From Clostridiaceae bacterium (GTDB taxonomy: Bacteria; Cyanobacteriota; Vampirovibrionia; Gastranaerophilales; Gastranaerophilaceae): a stretch of DNA of 64,000 nucleotides. The notes beneath the pieces were generated by a model. That model was not told the DNA's origin, did no database searches, and worked only from the letters and a program-made list of their open reading frames with translations. Shown piece after piece: positions 33,349-41,261 of this stretch; position 1 is the stretch's first letter; each line of letters begins with the position of its first letter. Made by a program: the position numbers and the translations under genes. Where the stretch lies: NCBI GenBank assembly GCA_022641775.1, contig JALCDS010000008.1, forward strand, positions 1-64,000, in the 5' to 3' direction.

Positions 33349-34311
33349 ATGTCAAAGATTGGAGATAAAATTGTATTTTGGATTAGCAATTCAAGACCTT
33401 TTTCTCTTCCGATGACAATTATGTCTTGGCTCGTTATATTTTTATTTTCCATAAAGGAAGGCGGTTGTATTTTAAACGGGATTTTGGCACTTGTCGGAAT
33501 TTTGTTTGCGCACCTTGCTACCAATCTTGTTGATGATTTTATTGACTATAAAGCTCTATCTAAAAATCCTGAATTTGCAAAAATTGTTGAAAAGTCTAAA
33601 TTTGCCTATCTTACAAACGGGCAGGCGAGTGTTTCTGAATTGAAACAGGTTATTTTAGTATATTGTGCAATTGCGACTATTATTGGTTTGATTTTATTTT
33701 TAAATTGCGGAATTGAAGTGGTCTTTTTAGCTTTAGTCGGGGCTGCTATTGTTCTGTCATATCCTATGCTTTCAAATAAGGGCTTTGGTGAGATTGCTGT
33801 TGGGATAGCGTTTGGTCCGTTGCTTTTTGAAGGTGTGTATTTTGTTATGACCGGATATTTTTCTTGGATTGTATTTTTCTTGTCAATTGCCGTTGTGTCG
33901 TTTACTACGATTCTGTTATTTATAAATAATTTTCTTGATTATGATAGAGATATTCAATCAGGTAAAGTATCTTTTTGTACTCGTTTGGGTCAACAAAAAT
34001 CATTGGATTTGTTGTACTGTATCGCATTAAAAGGTTATGCTTTTATGTTTTTAACAGCTATTTTGACTAAAAATCCTATGTATCTTATCTCATATTTGTC
34101 AATTCCTTTGGTTATATTTTTGAGAGGAAATTTGGCAAAATATATTGAAAACAAAACTGCTATTCCAAATGTCAAATGGTGGAACTTACCGTTGGGCGAT
34201 TGGAATACTCTTGTAAAAAATGGTACAGCACCATTTTACTTTAGCCTTTTAAGTGCAAGAAATATCGCAATGTGGTTTATGATATTAACGTGTATTGCAA
34301 TTATTGTATAA
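33349..34311 (+). CDS. UbiA-family prenyltransferase (MenA-like)
   Basis: 320 residues with eight or nine membrane helices. Both prenyl-diphosphate binding Asp motifs are present: NLVDDFIDYK (N-x-x-D-D-x-x-D) at about residues 61-70 and NNFLDYDRDIQSGK around 197-210. The nearest functional relative is 1,4-dihydroxynaphthoate prenyltransferase, but acceptor specificity cannot be read from the sequence; no other menaquinone genes are here. The C-terminal end overlaps the convergent queA gene by 11 bases. A quinone role in a fermentative lineage, or another prenylated lipid, are both possible. Confidence 0.85.
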   Translation: MSKIGDKIVFWISNSRPFSLPMTIMSWLVIFLFSIKEGGCILNGILALVGILFAHLATNLVDDFIDYKALSKNPEFAKIVEKSKFAYLTNGQASVSELKQVILVYCAIATIIGLILFLNCGIEVVFLALVGAAIVLSYPMLSNKGFGEIAVGIAFGPLLFEGVYFVMTGYFSWIVFFLSIAVVSFTTILLFINNFLDYDRDIQSGKVSFCTRLGQQKSLDLLYCIALKGYAFMFLTAILTKNPMYLISYLSIPLVIFLRGNLAKYIENKTAIPNVKWWNLPLGDWNTLVKNGTAPFYFSLLSARNIAMWFMILTCIAIIV

Positions 34312-35350
34312 ACATACAATCACCGTATGAATAAAAACGGTACTTGTTTTCAACAGCTTGTTTATAAGCTTTAAATACAAAATCTTTGCCTGCGAATGCA
34401 CTGACAAGCATTATCAATGTTGATTTCGGAAGATGAAAGTTAGTGATAAGTTTATCTATAACTTTGAATTCGTAAGGCGGATAAATAAACAATTCAGAAT
34501 GACTGCGGCAAGCCTTTATTTCTCCGTATTGCTGGAAGGCTGTTTCAAGTGTTCTAACGGTTGTTGTGCCGACAGCGATGAGTTTTCTTCCTTCTGCCTT
34601 TGCTTCATTAATCATTTTTGCGGTTTTTTCTGAGATTTCAAATATTTCAGAATCCATTTTGTGGTCTAACACATTTTCGCATTTTACCGGTCTAAATGTT
34701 CCAAGACCAACATTCAAAGTAACATAGGCTATTTTAACGCCTTTATCTTCAAGCTTTTTTAAGATTTCTTTTGTAAAATGTAAACCTGCAGTCGGAGCCG
34801 CAACTGATGCTTCGTCACGTGCATAAACTGTTTGATATCTTTCAAAATCAAGCTTTTTAATTTCATCATTTGTCATTTTGCGTTCTATATATGGTGGTAA
34901 TGGAACATTGCCGTTTCTATGCAGCATTGCCATTACATCAGTCCCGTCAAATAACAATTCAATAAGCCATTTACCGTTATCAGGAAGTTCTTTTATTAAT
35001 TTGACGCTTAATTCATCTGAAACTTTTAAAACCATATCGGGCTTTACTCGTTTCGCCGGCTTTATCAAAACTTCCCATTGACGAGGTGATTGAGACATTT
35101 TTAATAAAAATACTTCTATTTTTGCACCGGTATCTTTGTAGGCATATAGTCTCGCCGGTAAAACTTTTGTATCATTTAATACAAGAATTGAATTTGAATC
35201 AATCAAGTCGACAATATCAAAAAAATGTTTGTGTTCTATGGTTTGTTTTTCGCGGTTAAGAACTAACATCCTTGAATTTTCGCGTTTGTCAGCTGGCGTT
35301 TGTGCAATCAATTCTTCGGGTAAATCATAATCAAATTCGCTTAATAGCAT
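34301..35350 (-). CDS. queA: S-adenosylmethionine:tRNA ribosyltransferase-isomerase
   Basis: 349 residues; makes epoxyqueuosine in the wobble position of tRNAs. Signatures: FDYDLPEELIAQTPADKRENSR with the opening Y-D-L-P-E-E-L-I-A-Q-x-P, LNDTKVLPARLYA, GNVPLPPYIER, SVAAPTAGLHFT, TLNVGLGTFRPVK, GTTTVRTLE and NFHLPKSTLIMLVSAFAG. The ATG shares one base with the yidC stop (TAATG), so the two are translationally coupled. Length is normal. Confidence 0.97.
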   Translation of the reverse strand: MLLSEFDYDLPEELIAQTPADKRENSRMLVLNREKQTIEHKHFFDIVDLIDSNSILVLNDTKVLPARLYAYKDTGAKIEVFLLKMSQSPRQWEVLIKPAKRVKPDMVLKVSDELSVKLIKELPDNGKWLIELLFDGTDVMAMLHRNGNVPLPPYIERKMTNDEIKKLDFERYQTVYARDEASVAAPTAGLHFTKEILKKLEDKGVKIAYVTLNVGLGTFRPVKCENVLDHKMDSEIFEISEKTAKMINEAKAEGRKLIAVGTTTVRTLETAFQQYGEIKACRSHSELFIYPPYEFKVIDKLITNFHLPKSTLIMLVSAFAGKDFVFKAYKQAVENKYRFYSYGDCMFIQ

Positions 35351-36510
35351 TATTTATTCCCACCTTGGAGTTTTTCTAAATAAGCTTTTAATTTGCTTAC
35401 GATATCTTGTTGCATTTCTTTTTCTTTATTTCCGTCATCAACAAGTTCAGCTTCTACCACTTTTTCGCCATCAGTTGCGGCAACTTTTTTGTGTTTTTCT
35501 TCAAGAACAATCTGTTCGTTGATAATTACGGTTTGAATAATTTGAATTATATTACTTGTAACCAAGTATAAAAGAACGCCGGCAGGTATCGGAATAATTA
35601 TAAATGTTCCGATAATCATTATCGGCATAAACAATCCCATTGATTTTTGCATAGCCTGAGTTGTTGCATCGGCATCTTTGGTATTGGTTGTTGCCATCAT
35701 AACCTTTTGTGACAGTACCATTGTTAATCCGAATAGAATTATTAAAGTTAAAATGTCATAGTGAAAATCTTTTGGAACTTTGACAGTTGGAACAGTTGTT
35801 ACCATCAAGTCATTTTGTTTTTTGAAGGTTAAATTTTCAGCTTCTTTTGTGCTCAAGTTTGTAACTTTCACTTCTGCCTTTTGAATTTGTTCTAATTGTG
35901 CAAATTTTAAATCCAAATGGTCAACTGTAAATTTCAAATCTATATTTTCACCCGGTTTGTATGTACCTTGAACTTCCAACGCACGAGAAGGTGTTGTAAC
36001 CTTTACATCTTTCAAAATTTCTTTTGGTAAATATATTGTTGCGGTTTTTCCAAGTGTAAATTTGTCACTGCCTGTTGTTGTTAATTTGCCGTCATATGAT
36101 TTTGCCGCAGTACCGTGAAGTGTTGTATCAAGTCTGTTTATGAATAAGAATTTTTGGTTGCCAGCAACTTGAATGAATTGAGGACTCATCAATGCCGAGT
36201 ATAACAAGATGAATATAGGCATTTGAATCAACAAAGGTAAGCATCCGCCCATTGGGTTGAAATTGTTTTCTTTGTAAAATTCCATCAATTTTTGCTGTTG
36301 CATTTGCGGATTATTTTTGTAACGCTCTTGAATAGCTTTCAATTTTGGTTGCATTGTTTGCATTGTCTTCATCGAACGTTGTTGTGATACGTTTAAGTGC
36401 CACATTGCAAGTCTTACAATAATTGTCAAAAATATAATTGCTAACCCATAGCTTCCGCAAAAATGAGCGAGTATGCTCAATGCTTTTATAGTTAATGTAA
36501 CAAAATCCAC
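35350..36510 (-). CDS. yidC: Membrane protein insertase YidC/Oxa1
   Basis: 386 residues from a GTG start preceded by AGGA. The order is a short N-terminal segment with a membrane helix (about 15-37, GLAIIFLTIIVRLAMW), the cytoplasmic hairpin QPKLKAIQERYKNNPQMQQ, a helix (MGGCLPLLIQMPIFILLYSA), then a beta-rich insertion of about 130 residues before the last helices (DILTLIILFGLTMVLSQ and LFMPIMIIGTFIIIPIP AGVLL). Placing the outer domain between these helices, rather than at the N-terminus, matches cyanobacterial YidC. It inserts membrane proteins with or without Sec and the SRP. The C-terminal tail is acidic. Confidence 0.93.
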   Translation of the reverse strand: MDFVTLTIKALSILAHFCGSYGLAIIFLTIIVRLAMWHLNVSQQRSMKTMQTMQPKLKAIQERYKNNPQMQQQKLMEFYKENNFNPMGGCLPLLIQMPIFILLYSALMSPQFIQVAGNQKFLFINRLDTTLHGTAAKSYDGKLTTTGSDKFTLGKTATIYLPKEILKDVKVTTPSRALEVQGTYKPGENIDLKFTVDHLDLKFAQLEQIQKAEVKVTNLSTKEAENLTFKKQNDLMVTTVPTVKVPKDFHYDILTLIILFGLTMVLSQKVMMATTNTKDADATTQAMQKSMGLFMPIMIIGTFIIIPIPAGVLLYLVTSNIIQIIQTVIINEQIVLEEKHKKVAATDGEKVVEAELVDDGNKEKEMQQDIVSKLKAYLEKLQGGNK

Positions 36511-36551
36511 TTTTTCCTAATCCTTCTTATTTAATTATTTACTAATACATT

Positions 36552-36578
36552 AAAAGACTGTCAGGGACAGTCTTTTTT
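36552..36578 (-). terminator. Terminator of the tRNA-Pro transcript
   Basis: Minus strand: AAAGACTGTC, loop CCT, GACAGTCTTTT, just downstream of the tRNA 3' end; the plus strand also has six T residues. Confidence 0.7.
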
Positions 36579-36581
36579 AAA

Positions 36582-36658
36582 TGGTCGGGATGACATGATT
36601 TGAACATGCGACCCCCTCGTCCCAAGCGAGGTGCGCTACCAAGCTGCGCTACATCCCG
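36582..36658 (-). tRNA. tRNA-Pro (anticodon TGG)
   Basis: On the minus strand the acceptor stem CGGGATG pairs with CATCCCG; the D-arm reads AGCGCAGCTTGGTAGCGC, the anticodon loop is TTGGGAC with anticodon TGG inside a CTCGC/GAGG-type stem, and the T-arm has GTTCAAATC. Discriminator base A at 36585 and an encoded CCA at 36584-36582. It decodes CCN proline codons. The gene is preceded by an unusual duplicated leader. Confidence 0.96.
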
Positions 36659-36676
36659 AAGCTATCTATTTAATTG
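36648..36676. repeat. 29-base direct repeat, copy covering the tRNA 5' end
   Basis: Identical over 29 bases to 36762-36790. On the minus strand it holds the leader CAATTAAATAGATAGCTT followed by the first bases of tRNA-Pro (CGGGATGTAGC). Confidence 0.9.
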
Positions 36677-36815
36677 TACGTCCGAAAATTTCTTTCGGAC
36701 TCCGGTGCGCTACCCCTCTCTCAAAAACCTGACATTTAGTCAGCTTTTTGTTCGGCAGAGTGCTACATCCCGAAGCTATCTATTTAATTGGCTTGTGTCT
36801 GAAATCTATCAGGCT
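36659..36815 (-). other. Duplicated, mosaic leader of tRNA-Pro
   Basis: Between the promoter and the tRNA the minus strand holds a first copy of the tRNA leader plus 11 tRNA bases, a terminator-like hairpin (AAAAA, CTGAC-taaat-GTCAG, TTTTT at about 36722-36747), a second 11-base tRNA-like match GGTAGCGCACC (36714-36704), and a TCCGAAA hairpin (36681-36699). It looks like the scar of tandem duplication or tRNA rearrangement. Confidence 0.6.
36762..36790. repeat. 29-base direct repeat, upstream copy
   Basis: Exact copy of 36648-36676, offset by 114 bases. Confidence 0.9.
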
Positions 36816-36820
36816 TTTTT

Positions 36821-36849
36821 ATTTTATAATAAACAATTTTTAACGTCAA
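36821..36849 (-). promoter_or_regulatory. Promoter of the tRNA-Pro transcript
   Basis: On the minus strand TTGACG (36849-36844), a 17-base spacer and TAAAAT (36826-36821): the best sigma-70-type promoter seen in this part of the window. Initiation near 36814 gives a leader of about 155 bases before the tRNA. Confidence 0.65.
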
Positions 36850-36867
36850 GCCGGAACTTTAAAATTT

Positions 36868-37320
36868 TTAATATCTTATTTTGGAAGCTCTGTCGATTTC
36901 TCTTTGTTGGTCTTTTTTTGATTTATCTTCTCTTTTATCGTAAAGTTTTTTACCTTTTGCAAGACCTATCTCAACTTTTGCATATCCGGCTTTTAAATAT
37001 ATTTCTAATGGAACAATTGTATATTTTTCTTTTTTTACTTTGTCATCCATTTTTAAAATTTCACGTTTTGTTAGTAGAAGTTTGCGTATTCTTTCCGGCT
37101 CATGATTGAAAATATTCCCCTTGTCATAAGGCGAAATATGGCAGTTGTATAGAAAAACCTCGCCGTTATCAATTTTGCAGAAGCTGTCTTTTAGTTGTAC
37201 GGAACCTCCTCTGATTGATTTTATTTCGGTTCCGGTCAAAACAATTCCGGCCTCATATTTTTCAAAAATAGTGAAGTCATGAAAGGCTTTTCTGTTATTT
37301 ACTACAACTTTTTTATCCAT
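36868..37320 (-). CDS. smpB: SsrA-binding protein SmpB
   Basis: 150 residues; binds tmRNA and rescues stalled ribosomes. Family segments: VVVNNRKAFHDFTI, YEAGIVLTGTEIKSIRGGSV and the adjacent LKDSFCKI, NCHISPYDKGN, RKLLLTKREI, VPLEIYLKAGYAKVEIGLAKGKK, then YDKREDKSKKDQQREI. The ATG at 37320 is chosen; a TTG 18 bases further upstream gives an unusual extension. No clear ribosome-binding site is present; it starts 21 bases after the stop of the ABC ATPase gene, so coupling is possible. Confidence 0.95.
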   Translation of the reverse strand: MDKKVVVNNRKAFHDFTIFEKYEAGIVLTGTEIKSIRGGSVQLKDSFCKIDNGEVFLYNCHISPYDKGNIFNHEPERIRKLLLTKREILKMDDKVKKEKYTIVPLEIYLKAGYAKVEIGLAKGKKLYDKREDKSKKDQQREIDRASKIRY

Positions 37321-37341
37321 AAGTTCAATATAACACAAAAA

Positions 37342-38301
37342 TTATTCATATAAAAAGCATTTTACTCTGTGAGAATCCGATATTTCAGTAATATTTGGAG
37401 TATTACACTTACATATTGCCATACATTCAGGACATCTGTCGTGAAATTTGCAGCCCTTGGGAAGATTCGTCGGAGAAGGTAATTCTCCTGACAGTATAAA
37501 TTCTTCTTTGTTTTGTTCTTCGTTCAACTTTGGTACAGCACTTAAAAGAGCTTTTGTGTACGGATGTTTAGGATTATTGAATATTTCTTTAGTTTTTCCT
37601 TTTTCAACAATCTCTCCCAAATACATTATAGCTGTGCGGTCGGCAAGATATTCAATAACTCTCATATCGTGAGTAATTAAAAGAAATGTAAGATTATATT
37701 TTTCTTTTAATTCTTTCAATAAATTTATTATTTGAGCTTGAATACTCACATCAAGGGCGCTTACCGGTTCATCTGCAACTATAAATTTTGGGTTTAAAAC
37801 GAGAGCCCTTGCAATAGCAATTCTTTGACGCTGACCTCCTGAAAATTCGTGCGGATAAAGTTTTAAACAATCCTCAGAAAGTCCTACTTGTTCTATTTTT
37901 TCTAAAACTATATTTTTTATTTCAGTTTTTGATAGTTTTGTATTAATTTCTAATGGTTCAGATAGGGTTTGGAATATCGTCATTTTGGGATCTAAACTTG
38001 AATATGGATTTTGAAATATTATTTGAGCATTCTGTCTGAATGCTTTTAATTTATCTTTTGAAAATTCTGAAATATTTTCTCCGTTATAAAATATTTGACC
38101 GGAAACAGTCGGTTCAAGGTTTAGAATTGCTTTTGCAAGTGTTGATTTTCCGCAGCCGGATTCTCCTGCAAGCGCAAGGATTTCACCTTCATTGATGTCT
38201 AAACTTACTCCGTTTACGGCATGAACAATTTCAGAAGATGCCAGAACTCCTTTTTTTGTTTCGTATTCAACATATAAATCTTTTGTTTCAACTAAATTCA
38301 T
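37342..38301 (-). CDS. Oligopeptide/dipeptide-type ABC transporter ATPase (OppF/DppF-like)
   Basis: 319 residues. Walker A GESGCGKST, Q-loop FQNPYSSLDPKMTI, signature SGGQRQRIAIARALVLNPK, Walker B IVADEPVSALDVS and the H-loop LLITHDM are all intact. The C-terminal cysteine-containing region (GCKFHDRCPECMAICKCN) is the oligopeptide-transporter extension. It powers uptake of peptides or related solutes, but no permease or binding protein genes are adjacent, so the transporter is split or the subunit is shared. It lies between recR and smpB on the same strand and lacks a strong ribosome-binding site. Confidence 0.88.
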   Translation of the reverse strand: MNLVETKDLYVEYETKKGVLASSEIVHAVNGVSLDINEGEILALAGESGCGKSTLAKAILNLEPTVSGQIFYNGENISEFSKDKLKAFRQNAQIIFQNPYSSLDPKMTIFQTLSEPLEINTKLSKTEIKNIVLEKIEQVGLSEDCLKLYPHEFSGGQRQRIAIARALVLNPKFIVADEPVSALDVSIQAQIINLLKELKEKYNLTFLLITHDMRVIEYLADRTAIMYLGEIVEKGKTKEIFNNPKHPYTKALLSAVPKLNEEQNKEEFILSGELPSPTNLPKGCKFHDRCPECMAICKCNTPNITEISDSHRVKCFLYE

Positions 38302-38340
38302 AAGTGCAGTTTAACTTTAATTTTTAAAAATTTCAATAGT

Positions 38341-38937
38341 CTAGATTTCTCTTCTGCCTTCAAGAGCTTTTGCAATTGTTATTTCATCGGCATATTCCAA
38401 ATCCGCTCCAACCGGCAAACCGAATGCAATTCTAGAAATTTTTATTCCGAAAGGTTTTATCAATTTGCTTAAATAAAGGCTTGTAGCTTCGCCTTCAACC
38501 GAGGGTGATAATGCTAAGATTATTTCTTTTACTCTCTCATCAGTCAATCTGTTTAAAAGTTCTTTAATCCTTACGTCTTCTGCTCCGATGCCATCCATTG
38601 GAGAAATAAGACCTTGCAAAACATGATAAAGCCCTTTGTATTCATTGGTTTTTTCAATTGCAATCAAGTCTTTTGTCTCTGCAACTACGCAAATAGTACT
38701 TTTGTCACGGGATGATGAAGAACAAATTTCACAAGGACTTGTTGAGGATATGTTAAAACAAATCTCACAAGTCTTTGTGTTTTCTTTTGCTTCAATCATA
38801 CATTGTGCAAATTTTTCAACTTCGTCTTTTGGCATCCTGAGTAAATAAAATGCCATGCGTTGAGCTGATTTTGGCCCAACTGACGGAAATTTTTGAAAAT
38901 GTTCAATTAATGTTGCGATTGACTTTGGAAAAATCAT
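38341..38937 (-). CDS. recR: Recombination mediator protein RecR
   Basis: 198 residues. Helix-hairpin-helix region with FPSVGPKSAQRMAFYLL, the zinc finger formed by CEICFNISSTSPCEIC, and the Toprim domain (ICVVAETKDLIAIEKTNEYKG, LSPSVEGEATSLYLSKLI, LPVGADLEYADEITIAKAL). It acts with RecO and RecF to load RecA on gaps. It starts 2 bases after the ybaB stop, the conserved ybaB-recR pair. Length is normal. Confidence 0.96.
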   Translation of the reverse strand: MIFPKSIATLIEHFQKFPSVGPKSAQRMAFYLLRMPKDEVEKFAQCMIEAKENTKTCEICFNISSTSPCEICSSSSRDKSTICVVAETKDLIAIEKTNEYKGLYHVLQGLISPMDGIGAEDVRIKELLNRLTDERVKEIILALSPSVEGEATSLYLSKLIKPFGIKISRIAFGLPVGADLEYADEITIAKALEGRREI

Positions 38938-38939
38938 AA

Positions 38940-39275
38940 TTACATGTTCAATCCCGGAATATTAATTCCGCCTGTTACTGATTTCATCCTTGTTTCCATT
39001 TCTTTTGTAGCTTTTTCAGAAGCTTGGTTGATAGCTGAAGAAATTATATCTTCAAGCATTTCAATTGAATCTGAATCAATTGATGATGGATTTTCAGGAT
39101 TGATAGCTTCTGCAGTCAATTTGATTGATTTGAATTTTCCTTGACCGTCACATGTTACTTTAACAGCTCCGCCTGCGGATTCGCCGGTGATTTCCATTCC
39201 TGCAAGTTCTTCTTGAGTTGTTTTTAATCTTGCTTGAATGTTTTGAGCTTGTTTCATCATTTGCATAATATTCAT
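38940..39275 (-). CDS. ybaB: YbaB/EbfC nucleoid-associated protein
   Basis: 111 residues, a small dimeric DNA-binding protein. Family pattern: MMKQAQNIQARLKTTQEELA, GGAVKVTCDGQGKFKSIKL, then SIEMLEDIISSAINQASEKA and a Met-rich C-terminus ending INIPGLNM. Adjacent to recR as in most bacteria. Ribosome-binding sequence GGAGG about 9 bases before the ATG. Confidence 0.94.
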   Translation of the reverse strand: MNIMQMMKQAQNIQARLKTTQEELAGMEITGESAGGAVKVTCDGQGKFKSIKLTAEAINPENPSSIDSDSIEMLEDIISSAINQASEKATKEMETRMKSVTGGINIPGLNM

Positions 39276-39342
39276 AAATCTATATCCTCCTTAAGTCTGT
39301 ATATTACATGTTAAAAAATAGCTTTTTTACGTTTATTTATTA

Positions 39343-39348
39343 TACAAT
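39343..39348 (+). promoter_or_regulatory. -10 element of the second metalloprotease gene, likely leaderless
   Basis: TACAAT ends 6 bases before the ATG at 39355 and there is no ribosome-binding site; transcription should begin at or next to the start codon. Confidence 0.45.
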
Positions 39349-39354
39349 AAAAAT

Positions 39355-40146
39355 ATGCAAAAGTGCACATATGTATCAGAATCTTTAAAAAACGGAAAAC
39401 TAATGCGGTGGACATTTATGCCTCTCGCAGTTTATATTGCACCGATGAAATTCTATTCAAAACAGGGGCAGGATTCTACATATAACGGTCTTGTCAGGAG
39501 AGCTTTACATGAATGGGAAACTGCAACGAAGGGCAAAGTAAAGTTTAGAGTTGTGAATACTCTTTTGGAATCTAATATTAATATTGATTGGAAAAGAGTT
39601 GACAGGCAAGCATTGGGATATTGTTATTTCAGTTATGATGCTTCAGACAGATTATATGGGGCAGAAGTGTCTATAGGTTTGACCGACGGTTTGATTCATG
39701 CATCTTATTCCAGTGAAGATGAAGTTTATCATACAATTTTGCATGAAATCGGGCATGCAATAGGTCTTGGGCATAGTCCATATAAAACAGATATTATGTA
39801 CACTCCTCATCAACAAGGCATTCATAAGGTTTCGCAAGGCGATGTTATGACAATAAATTGGTTATACACCTTCCCTCAAGGTTATACTCCGGGTGAAATA
39901 GCTGTAAAATATGGCGTTCAGACCGGAGATATTGATGATTTAGTTGTAAAGATTATGAACAAACAATCTAAATCAGAGTTTGAAAAAGTTAAAGAAAACC
40001 TTCATGTTCAACAAAGGGATTTACTTGAAGAAAATGAGAGTATTGCAAATTTGAGAAAATATCATTTAGCGCTTCAAAATGTGAAAATTTCTGATGATGT
40101 AACAAAATTTTTGAAACGTAATCAACCAAAACCAAAAGACAGATAA
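39355..40146 (+). CDS. Matrixin-like zinc metalloprotease
   Basis: 263 residues. The zinc site HEIGHAIGLGH (His130, His134, His140) has the standard HExxHxxGxxH spacing, and DIMYTPHQ gives the Met-turn, as in matrix-metalloprotease-like peptidases. Preceding segments (ALHEWETATKGKVKFRVV and the Tyr/Asp-rich YCYFSYD) fit the family's N-terminal half. No signal peptide is visible, unlike the anchored relative at 5520, so export is uncertain; it may be cytoplasmic or use another route. The C-terminal 70 residues are helical. It ends at a terminator shared with the universal stress protein gene. Confidence 0.85.
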   Translation: MQKCTYVSESLKNGKLMRWTFMPLAVYIAPMKFYSKQGQDSTYNGLVRRALHEWETATKGKVKFRVVNTLLESNINIDWKRVDRQALGYCYFSYDASDRLYGAEVSIGLTDGLIHASYSSEDEVYHTILHEIGHAIGLGHSPYKTDIMYTPHQQGIHKVSQGDVMTINWLYTFPQGYTPGEIAVKYGVQTGDIDDLVVKIMNKQSKSEFEKVKENLHVQQRDLLEENESIANLRKYHLALQNVKISDDVTKFLKRNQPKPKDR

Positions 40147-40212
40147 ATCTCAAAATTTGACAAATTTCAGAGATAAAGCATAATGTTGCTGATGTCTCTT
40201 TTACTGATTTAG

Positions 40213-40247
40213 ACCGCTTTGTTATTACTCCTTCAAAGCGGTTTTAT
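40213..40247 (+). terminator. Intrinsic terminator overlapping the stress-protein gene end
   Basis: CCGCTTTG, a 12-base loop, CAAAGCGG followed by TTTTATTT. The 3' arm lies inside the last codons of the convergent universal stress gene. Confidence 0.75.
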
Positions 40248-41124
40248 TTAAGGCTTCTGATTCGATTTTTACGATTAAAACATCAGCAGGAGTATTACTC
40301 AAAACACGTTTGCTGACAGAACCCAATAAAAACTTTTGAAATTTTGTCAGGTTGCGGGAAGTCATACAAACCAAATCAACATTGTTCTTAAGGGTGTAGT
40401 CAATTATTTTTTGAGAAACATTACCTCTTAATATTACACTTTCAGATAGCGTCAGGTTGTTTTCGTCAAAAAGATGTGTCATTTTTTTTATAACATTTGC
40501 TGCATATGTTTGCTGATTTTTTTCTATTTCAAGTTGCCAGTTTGTATCAAGTTGTCCGTCTAAAAAGAGCATTTGAGGATCTTCGTTTACAATACAGGTT
40601 GCGATATCTTTGTCTTTTAAATCAAAATTTTCTATAAAATATCGGACACCTTTATATGCTTGTTCTGATCCATCAACCGGAAATAATATTTTTTTATTTT
40701 TATTTCTGTATTTTGAAATATATATGTTGTTAGAACTCTCAGATAAGACATCTTGAGATACGGAGCCCAACCATTTTTGTATGCCTTTTCGGCCGTGAGA
40801 ACCCATTAAGATTATGTCGTAGTTGTCTTTTTCTATTTGTTCAAGTATTGAATCAACAGCAGAGCCACAAACTTTGATGTTTTTATCAGGTGTCATTCCA
40901 AAATCTTTTATATCTTTGCTTGAGGTCTTTAATATTCCGCAAGCTACATTTGCACATGCATTTGTAAATCCTTCTTCTTCAATATTTGAATCCATAGGTA
41001 AAAAGCTCCAATCTATTGCGCATATTGTATCTATACTTACATTTTTTTTATTTATCCAAGCTGAAAAATTTTCCAATGCGTTAAAACTTATTTTAGAACC
41101 GTCTGTACAAAATAATACTTTCAT
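40225..41124 (-). CDS. Universal stress protein, tandem UspA domains
   Basis: 299 residues with two UspA-type domains. Domain 1: KVLFCTDGSKISFNAL to DIILMGSHGRKGIQKWLGSV; domain 2: KKILFPVDGSEQAYKGVRYF to DLVCMTSRNLTKFQKFLLGSV with SKRVLSNTPADVLIV. The G-x2-G-x9-GS ATP-binding pattern is best in domain 1 (MGSHGRKGIQKWLGS) and altered in domain 2 (TSRNLTKF), so domain 2 may not bind ATP. Cytoplasmic stress-response protein of unknown partner. AAGGAG-like sequence before the start. Confidence 0.92.
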   Translation of the reverse strand: MKVLFCTDGSKISFNALENFSAWINKKNVSIDTICAIDWSFLPMDSNIEEEGFTNACANVACGILKTSSKDIKDFGMTPDKNIKVCGSAVDSILEQIEKDNYDIILMGSHGRKGIQKWLGSVSQDVLSESSNNIYISKYRNKNKKILFPVDGSEQAYKGVRYFIENFDLKDKDIATCIVNEDPQMLFLDGQLDTNWQLEIEKNQQTYAANVIKKMTHLFDENNLTLSESVILRGNVSQKIIDYTLKNNVDLVCMTSRNLTKFQKFLLGSVSKRVLSNTPADVLIVKIESEALNKTALKE

Positions 41125-41261
41125 ATATTTATCTCCTTATTTGTAATCAATAAAAGAATAAATTATGTTAAGCAAAATTACATTGTCTGGTATTCTATAT
41201 TTTTTTTTGCTATTATAAAGAAGTAAAAGGGCATTTTATTTTTTAGGGAAATGTTATAGTC

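Noticed and set aside
36648-36790. Direct repeats flanking the tRNA as attachment sites of an integrated element
   Set aside because: Only 85 bases separate the copies and there is no integrase or mobile gene; a duplication scar fits better.
36600-37109. Plus-strand open frame across tRNA-Pro and smpB
   Set aside because: It is antisense to a clear tRNA and to smpB; no ribosome-binding site.
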